Source: Nymphaea colorata (lineage: Eukaryota > Streptophyta > Magnoliopsida > Nymphaeales > Nymphaeaceae). From it: a stretch of DNA of 64,000 bases. Each line of letters opens with the position of its first letter. Position 1 is the first letter of the stretch. A program made the translations under genes and the position numbers. The DNA is taken from NCBI RefSeq assembly GCF_008831285.2, contig NC_045144.1, positions 22,771,716 through 22,835,715 of the forward strand. Direction: 5' to 3'. Shown in pieces: positions 57,560 through 64,000 of this stretch. Below the pieces are notes generated by a model that saw nothing but the letters and a program-made list of their open reading frames with translations, ran no database searches and was not told the origin of the DNA.

Positions 57560-57915
57560 TTCATTAATAGGGATACCAATGGATCAGATTTGAATTAGAT
57601 ATATTCGTATCTATTTTTTTTTTAAATATTCATATACTAGCTCAGATTCAAAGTCCAATTTGAATACGAATGATGACAAGTCATATCCAAATAAAAAATC
57701 CAACTTCACAATATGAATCTATATAGTTTTTTAACTCATTTAATTCGTTAACTCATTTTTACAACTCCGAGCTTGACTCGTTTGACATTCCAAATATAAA
57801 TTTAAACTCAAACTTAACTTGTTTATGAACAAATTGACGTCAAGCTGAGTTGTTTCAAGGCACTTGAAGTTGAATCCAAGTTGTCTTGACTTGTTGTGCA
57901 GCGTTAACTACGCCT
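57560..57915. repeat. Dispersed repeat, possibly hAT-like
   Basis: The start TAGGGATACCAATGG resembles Ac-type ends. The interior AAATTCG-type words and the TTGACTTGTTGTGCAGCG end match, in reverse, the 50480-50530 stretch (GCACAACAAGTCAAGTCAGC). No target duplication was established. Confidence 0.4.
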
Positions 57916-58099
57916 GTACAATAATGTAAGCCTGCATTTCTTTCTTTCCACAAGTTTTAGACTCTTAAGATACATAGACCTACGTTTCTTCACCAAAAGT
58001 ATGTGTAACTTCTGCTTCCATCCTTTCTTTCCTTTCTTTCAAGAAGAACATGTTGGTACGAACATTAATATTGAGCATCCGACCCACCAATCACCCGAT

Positions 58100-58375
58100 T
58101 AAGGGTGGGCAGTGGGCCGGGTACATGATGGATAGTTAGGTAGCGGTCCCATGATGAGCAGGTCTTTCGCAAGTTATTTGACACATGAGCCGGCCAGACA
58201 CAAAAAAAAAAAAAAAAAAAAACTGGGCGGAGCTGCCCCTGCAATTTAAAAAAACCACAATGTCCGGTATTGATGGTCCGAGTTGGCCTGATAGCTAAGG
58301 GGACCGGCTTGGGCCACCAGCAAGAGCTTCGGGTCAGCCCTAGGCCAACCTGTTCCGGCCTGATGCTGAGCCCTA
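58100..58375. mobile_element. hAT-4: small GC-rich hAT-like element
   Basis: The ends TAAGGGTGGGCAGTGGGCCG and, from the other side, TAGGGCTCAGCATCAGGCCG form imperfect inverted repeats of the same type as hAT-3. The flanks CACCCGAT (58092-58099) and CACCGGGT (58376-58383) match at 6 of 8 bases. 276 bp with no coding content; it includes an A run of about 20 at 58202. Confidence 0.65.
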
Positions 58376-58383
58376 CACCGGGT

Positions 58384-58610
58384 TCTGCCAACCTACATTT
58401 TCAGGAACACAGCAACACATGGTCAACTATTTCTTCAATCTTCATCCCTAGCCGTTCGCCAGTAATACCCCACACCTCTGGATTCTATCAATAGTCGGGA
58501 GCTTCTTTTAGAACATGTATATAAAAAATGGGTCTTTCTTCCTGATATGATTGTAAATGTCTTTACGTTTCAGTGGAGATGCCTCCTGTCCATTCCACAA
58601 ATGCTTCAGC
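58384..58610. other. Intergenic DNA before Cop-6
   Basis: No gene; the 5' LTR of Cop-6 starts at 58611. Confidence 0.4.
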
Positions 58611-58704
58611 TGTTGGGTTGGGTCCAGCCTCAAGTGAGGACCCGACCCGGGTGGAAAGAAAAAGGGGAGGGCACCCGACGGTGCCCTAACCCCATTACTC
58701 TCAC

Positions 58705-58758
<54 letters not shown>

Positions 58759-59318
58759 TTCTACTCTTTTGAAGAAAGAAAAGAGGGCTCTTCCCTCGTG
58801 GCTCACACACAGCAAGGAGAAGGGGAAGAGGAAGGCAAGGAAGAGACGGAGAAGGGGAAGAGGAAGGCAAGGAAGAGAAGGAGAAGAGCACGGTTATTGG
58901 TTTGGGCAGCTGTGTGGGTTCAAGTGTAGAGAGAGAAAATGAAGAAAACAAGGGAAAGAAAAGAAGAACATAGGGTGATTTCTTTTCTTGTTGTTTTCTT
59001 GTGCATTCACTCTTGAGAATGATTTATGCTATTTTCTGCAAGCAGAACAACGTAGTTGTGTTGCCTCTTTGAAGTATAAATATATATCTCTCTTGTCCGT
59101 AGTTTTTTACCCCATTATTTGAGGTTTTTTCACGTAAATTGGTGTCTCTTATTTTTTGAATTTTGAGTATATATTTTGATATATATTGCTACAACATTGG
59201 TATTGGAAACTCGATCTTATGCTCGCAGCCCTGTGATTCTGATTTTCAGCAGTTTTGTGTTGGTTTAGACTCTTTTATTGTTGTTGAAGCATTCTTTTTG
59301 GAGAATACGACTATAACA
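58611..59318 (+). repeat. 5' LTR of Cop-6
   Basis: TGTTGGGTTGGGTCC to ACTATAACA, 708 bases. It holds GGACCCGACCCGGGTGG, a CT repeat (58709-58755) and a 32-bp tandem duplication (58816-58879) that the 3' LTR lacks. Plus-strand element promoter region. Confidence 0.95.
58816..58879 (+). repeat. 32-bp tandem duplication in the 5' LTR of Cop-6
   Basis: GGAGAAGGGGAAGAGGAAGG then CAAGGAAGAGA plus one base occurs twice in a row. The 3' LTR has a single copy near 63570-63600, so this arose after insertion. Confidence 0.85.
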
Positions 59319-59321
59319 AAG

Positions 59322-59333
59322 TGGTATCAGAGC
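59322..59333 (+). other. Primer binding site of Cop-6
   Basis: TGGTATCAGAGC, three bases after the 5' LTR. It is complementary to the 3' end of initiator methionine tRNA and perfect. Confidence 0.95.
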
Positions 59334-59374
59334 TAGGTTAGCGCGAAGTTGGTTGTGTGCATTCTTATTGAAGA

Positions 59375-60378
59375 ATGAAGTCGACCCCCACTAGGATGGT
59401 CTCTCTAAATGGAAATAATTGGACCATAAGGAAAGCTAAAATGGAAGGTTTGCTGTATTGTAAAGACCTGTATTCACCCATTGAGACTAGAAGCCAACGA
59501 ATATGACATACGAAAAATGGAAGTTATTGGACAGGAAAACCATTGGCACCATCAGACAATGGTTAGATGATTGTGTTTTTCATTTGGTATCCGCAGAGAC
59601 GAGCACAAAGTCGTTATAGCAGAAGTTGCATGATCTTTACGAGAGGAAAACAATTGGGAACAAGGCTTTCTTGATTAGACAATTGGTAAATTTGAAACTT
59701 AGAGAGGGAAAACTAGTGTCAGAACATTTGAATGAAGTGCGGAGTATAATCAATCAGTTGTCAGCCATTAAAATGATATTAGATGATGAGTTACAGGCAC
59801 TCTTATTGCTCAGTTCTCTTCCCGACAGTTGGGATACTTTAGTTGTTTCTTTATGCAACTCCGCTCCAGATGGTGTGCTTACGATGAAGCATGTAACTAG
59901 CAGCATTCTAAATGAAGAAACAAAGAGAAAGTCTCTTGGTACTGGTAGCTCACAAATGCTAGTGATGGGAGATAGGGGCAGACAGAAGAACCGTAACAAA
60001 TGGCATGACAGATCAAACTCTAGGTCCAAATGTTTTCACTGTGGTATTCCAGGGCACAAGAAGATTGATTGCAGAAAATGGAAAGAAGAAAAAAAACAGA
60101 AAAATAAGAGTCAAGAGAATGTGAAGTCAAAAGAGTATATTGCAGTTGCTTCAGATGATGAGGTAGTATTATTTTTATCTGAAGAAAATGATTGTCTTAT
60201 AGTTCAGAATGATGATTCTACATGGATTTTAGATACTGGGGCATCGTATCATGGCACACCATGTAGAAAGTTGTTCTTATCCTACAGAGTAGGTGATCTT
60301 GGAGTAGTTCACATGGGCAACAGTGACACCTCGAAGATTGTTGGGATAGGAGATGTTTGCATTGAGACAAGCACATGA
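59375..60378 (+). pseudogene. Cop-6 gag and protease
   Basis: The ATG at 59375 begins MKSTPTRMVSLNGNNWTIRK, a typical Tnt1-like gag start. A 1-bp loss near 59485 shifts to the main frame, which reads KPTNMTYEKWKLLDRKTIGT. A TAG at 59617 sits where Trp is expected (SLWQKL). Then come NKAFLIRQLVNLKLREG, the LSSLPDSWDTL block and an intact CCHC knuckle CFHCGIPGHKKIDC (from 60031). The protease motif WILDTGASYH is at about 60222 and is followed by a TGA at 60376. Gag packages RNA and the protease matures the particle. Confidence 0.9.
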
Positions 60379-61698
60379 TGTAAGTTGACTTTGAGAGATG
60401 TAAGACATGTTACAGATCTTAGAATGAATCTGATTTCTATAGGAAAACTAAGTGAAGATAGATATTGTACTTCGTTTAGTCAGACAGGATGGAAACTGAC
60501 AAAGGGGGCACTAGTGTTGGCTAGAGGTTACAGATTTGGCTCTTTCTATAGGATGAAGTCTCGAATTAGTAGTGTGGATGTCAATGCAGCTACTGTTGGT
60601 ACTTCGTCAAATTTGTGGCATAAGAGGTTAAGTCACATGAGTCAAAGATGAATCGATTTGCTTACCAAAAAGAATTTATTACCAAAGGCAGATGGTGCAC
60701 AGTTATCTCCTTGTGATCATTGTTTGGTTGGTAAGTTGCATCGAATTTCCTTTCAGAAAAAGCATTCTTCAAAAACTAAGGATGTTTTAGATTTAGTTTA
60801 TTCAGATGTATGTGGACCTATAAATATGACATTTAAAGGTGGAGCATCCTATTTTGTTACATTTATTGATGATGCATTTAGGAAGGTATGTGCCTTTACA
60901 ATGAAAAGCAAAAGTGAAGTAAGTAGTATCTTCATGACTTTTTATACAGCGGTTGAGCGCGAGACTGGTAAGAAGATGAAGAGTTTGCGTACAGATAATG
61001 GTGGTGAGTACATAGCATCTTTTTTACGAGAGTATTGTCTAAAGCATGGTATTAGACATGAAAAGAGAGTTTTCTATACTCCATAGCATAATGGAGTTGC
61101 AGAAAGGATGAATAGAACTATAATTGAGAGAGTTAGAAGTTTGCTATCTAGCTCTAAGTTGCCTAAGTATTTTTGGGCAGAGGCAATGCGTACTGCAGTT
61201 TATTTGATAAACAGGTCTCCTTCAGTGCCTCTAGATGGAGATATTCCACAGAGAGTTTGGTCAGATGAAGAGGTTAAGTATGATCATCTCAGAGTTTTTG
61301 GTTGCAAAGCTTTTATGCATGTACCTAAAGAACAAAGAACCAAACTTGGTGATAAAGCTATTCCTCTAATATTTCTTGGTTATGCAGATGATGAATTTGG
61401 TTACAGGTTATAAGATCCAAAGAATGACAAAATCTATAGGAGTCGTGATGTTGTCTTCAGAGAGGATCAGTCGATTGAAGATGTCATGGGTGACAAACAA
61501 TCAGGTGTGAATGCTAGTGGTGTTCATGAGCCAACCTATGCAGAACCTGAAGAACTTTCATCTGAGCATGGTGAGACTGATGAAAATGTAGAGGAAGATG
61601 AAAGAGAGGCAGATGAGCAGTATACAGATGGTAGCTCTATGGAGACTCAAACTGATCATGAGCATGAGTTGGAGGGGGAGCTTCCCTCTCATTCATAA
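60379..61698 (+). pseudogene. Cop-6 integrase
   Basis: LTLRDVRHVTDLRMNLISIG leads into LWHKRLSHMSQR, followed by a TGA at 60649. LVYSDVCGPI (catalytic Asp near 60810), SLRTDNGGEY (Asp near 60994) and HNGVAERMNRT (Glu near 61102) give the DDE triad. A TAG at 61084 replaces the Gln in TPQHNG. KYDHLRVFGCKAFMHVP, then LIFLGYADDEFGYRL and a TAA at 61411. An acidic linker (61486-61698) ends in TAA. All in one frame, so the stops are point changes. Confidence 0.9.
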
Positions 61699-63320
61699 CC
61701 AATTCAGGAACAATTGGGAAGAGGTAAAAGAACACGTATACCATCTACTAATAAATATATTATCTTGACAGATAGTGGAGAGCCAGAATTCTATGCAGAT
61801 GTGTTAGATGATGTACATAAAGATGAATGAGTTCAAGCTATGTATGAAGAGATGAATTCTCTATATAAGAATCACACTTTTGATTTGGTAGAGCTACCAA
61901 AAGGTAAGAAAGTGTTGTAGAACAAATGGGTCTATAAGCTTAAAAATAAATGTCAAGGCAAGTTGAGATACAAAGTTCGGTTAGTGGTGAAAGGTTTCAA
62001 GCAGGAAAGAGGTATTGATTTTGATAAAATTTTTTCTCCTGTGGTTAAAATGTCATCTATCAGGGTAATACTTGGTTTGGTGGCATATCTAGACTTGGAG
62101 TTGGAGCAGTTAAATGTAAAAACTGTTTTTCTTCATAGAGATATAGAAGGTTTTGTGGTTGTGAGGAAGAAGCATATGGTTTGCAAGTTAAAGAAGAACT
62201 TGTATGGACTTAAACAAGCACCCAGACAGTGGTACAAGAAATTTCATGCTTTTATGATAAATCAAAAGTATCGCAGGCCGGCTGTAGATCATTGCGTCTA
62301 CATCAGAGAGTTCTCACTAAGTAATTTCATTATCTTGTTGTTATATGTAGATGAGATGCTTATTGTTGGACAGGACTCTGAATTGATTAGTCATTTGAAG
62401 AAGGATATGGGCAAGTTCTTTGATATGAAAGACTTGGGGCCATCACAGCAATTGTTAGGCATGAGGATTATTCGTGATAGGAAGGCCAAGAAGTTGTGGT
62501 TATCACAAGAGAAATACATTGAGAAGGTGCTTAGCAAGTTCAGCATGAAAGATGCCAACACAGTAAGTACACCTTTAGCAGCACATTTTAAATTGGAAAA
62601 TGAGCAATGTCCATCATCAACAGATGAGAAAGAAAGACTGGAGAAGGTACCATATGCCTCCGTAGTAGGGAGTCTTATGTATGCTATGCTTTGCATACAC
62701 CCAAACTTGGCTTACACAGTTAGTGTAGTTAGTAGGTTCTTGTCAAATTCAGGCAAAGAGCATTGGGCAGCAGTGAAGTGGATCCTAAGGTATCTTAAAC
62801 ATACTTACAATTACTCTTTATGTTTTGGTGAACCTAATCCAGAGATACAAGGATTTGTTGATGCAGACATGGTAGGAACTTGAACTCTAAAAAGTCTCTT
62901 TCTAGTTATGTTTTTACTTTTGCAGGGGGAGTTGTATCATGGCAGTACAGGTTGTAGAAGTGTGTTGCTCTTTCCATTACAGAGGCAGAATATATTGCAG
63001 CAACTGAAGCTTGTAAAGAGTTGTTGTGGAAGAAGAGTTTTCTTCACGATATATGCCTTAGTCAGAAGACCTATGTATTGCATTGTGATAGCCAAAGCGC
63101 TATACACGTGTCAAAGAATTCAGCGTTCCACTCAAGGACCAAGCAGATTGATGTCAAATATCATTGGATTCGTGATGTGCTTGAGCAAAAACTAATTCAG
63201 TTAGAGAAGATACATATAGAGAAGAATACTGCAGATATAATGACGAAGTCTCTATTTAAAGAGAAGCATGACATGCATAGAGACTTAGTTGAGATGACTG
63301 CCGTTAAGGCAGTGTATTAA
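61699..63320 (+). pseudogene. Cop-6 reverse transcriptase and RNase H
   Basis: Continuing the frame: TGA at 61828 (expected Trp, DEWVQAM) and TAG at 61918 (expected Gln). Then NKWVYKLKNK, KARLV-type KVRLVVKGFKQ, QLNVKTVFLH, LYGLKQAPRQWYKKF, YVDEML (active-site YVDD changed to YVDE at 62353), LLGMRI and GSLMYAM. VDADMVG near 62865 is followed by a 1-bp frameshift. The RNase H end continues in the next frame from 62877: NLNSKKSLSSYVFTFAGG, SITEAEYIAATEACKEL, HCDSQSAIHVSKN and KQIDVKYHWIRD, with a normal stop at 63318. Inactive as assembled. Confidence 0.9.
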
Positions 63321-63372
63321 TTTTTGTCCATTTTGCATGTATGTTCCCTCTCTTGAGGCTGGAAGAGGAGTT

Positions 63373-63466
63373 TGTTGGGTCGGGTCCAGCCTCAAGTGAG
63401 GACCCGACCCGGGTGGAAAGAAAGAGGGGAGGGCACCCGACGGTGCCCTAACCCATTCAGTCTCAC

Positions 63467-63512
<46 letters not shown>

Positions 63513-64000
63513 TTGGACTCTTTTGAAGAAAGAAAAGAGGGCTCTTCCCTCGTGACTCACACACAGCAAGGAGAAGGGAAGAGGAAGGCAAGGAAGAGAA
63601 GGAGAAGAGGAAGAAGAGCACGGTTGTGGATTTGGGCAGCCGTGTGGGTTCAAGTGTAGAGAGAGAAAATGAAGAAAACAAGTGAAAGAAAAGAAGAACA
63701 TATGGTCATTTCTTTTCTTGTTGTTTTCTTGTGCATTCATTCTTGAGAATGATTTATGCTATTCTTTACAAGAACAACAATGTAGTTGTATTGCCTCTTT
63801 GAAGTATAAATATATATCTCTCTTGCCCGTAGTTTTTTACCCCATTATTGGGGGTTTTTCCACATAAATTGGTCTCTTATTTTCTGAATTTTTAGCATAC
63901 ATTTTTATATATATTACTGCAACATTGGTGTTGGAAACTCGATCTTATGCTCGCAGCCCTGTGATTCCAATTTTCAGCAGTTTTGTGTTTGTTTGGACTC
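63373..64000 (+). repeat. 3' LTR of Cop-6, cut by window end
   Basis: Starts TGTTGGGTCGGGTCC and follows the 5' LTR to GTTTGGACTC, so about 46 bases lie beyond the window. Differences from the 5' LTR include a shorter CT run (63470-63509), the missing 32-bp duplication and scattered substitutions. Confidence 0.95.

Larger units (their letters stand above)
58611..64000 (+). mobile_element. Cop-6: nearly complete Tnt1/Tork-like copia element, 3' LTR cut by window
   Basis: Order: 5' LTR (58611-59318), primer site, gag-pol in essentially one frame, polypurine tract (GGAAGAGGAG at 63361) and 3' LTR from 63373 to the window end. The coding text is close to the TNT 1-94 type of copia, i.e. the Tork lineage. 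The two LTRs differ at a visible number of sites, so the insertion is not very recent. Eight in-frame stops and two frameshifts make it inactive. The outer target duplication cannot be tested because the end lies beyond 64000. Confidence 0.95.

Noticed and set aside
58508-58951. Frames of 131-147 codons across the Cop-6 5' LTR (and the same at 63285-63740)
   Set aside because: They consist of CT/GA repeat translations (Ser-Leu or Arg-Glu runs) and lie in both LTRs.
1-64000. CRISPR arrays, tRNA, rRNA or bacterial operon features
   Set aside because: None seen; repeats are microsatellites, LTRs and transposon ends, as in plant nuclear DNA.

Overview
This is a low-gene-density nuclear segment of a flowering plant. 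It holds L-type lectin receptor-like kinases, Ty1/copia and Ty3/gypsy elements with plant-type primer sites, LINEs, hAT-like elements and CACTA-like elements, and there are no prokaryotic operon signals. I cannot name the species. There is one scaffold gap of 100 N (45201-45300).

The only host gene family seen is a cluster of four L-type lectin receptor kinases (LecRK), all damaged. LecRK-1 (about 95-310, minus) is a 5' stub. LecRK-2 (21245-28053, plus) is split by a copia element with a perfect 5-bp target duplication, and also carries a nonsense codon in the lectin domain, one in the kinase, a 13-bp deletion and a hAT-like insertion. LecRK-3 (46356-48348, minus) is intact except for a 14-bp frameshift deletion. 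LecRK-4 (54338-56357, minus) is intact except for a 2-bp frameshift in the kinase. Flanking DNA was duplicated with the genes: a block near 11396-11790, 50920-51380 and 56930-57220 recurs upstream of three copies, and 1350-2700 matches 48700-49690.

Layout: 1-2900 is the LecRK-1 stub and its upstream DNA, containing a LINE tail. 2997-7010 is a decayed copia (Cop-1). 7819 to about 9420 or beyond is a CACTA-like element. 11396-12424 is the conserved upstream block, then a tandem repeat and a hairpin. 13414-15490 holds two LINE 3' ends head to tail. 15688-17055 holds copia gag and gypsy pol fragments. 17394-21185 is a minus-strand copia relic (Cop-3). 21245-28053 is LecRK-2 with Cop-4 inside. 28488-34737 is Cop-5 (minus, same family as Cop-4), itself split by a 2.3-kb insertion. 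34745-43190 is an LTR-like stretch, featureless DNA and a gypsy relic. 44080-45760 holds a CACTA transposase fragment and a LINE fragment across the gap. 46100-57220 is LecRK-3 and LecRK-4 with a GC-rich hAT between them. 57300-58375 is minor repeats. 58611-64000 is a nearly complete Tnt1/Tork-like copia (Cop-6) whose 3' LTR runs off the window.

No gene here is clearly functional as assembled. LecRK-3 and LecRK-4 are closest, one lesion each. The region reads as a receptor-kinase cluster in decay, repeatedly used as a transposon landing site, with several nested insertions whose target duplications can be read directly.
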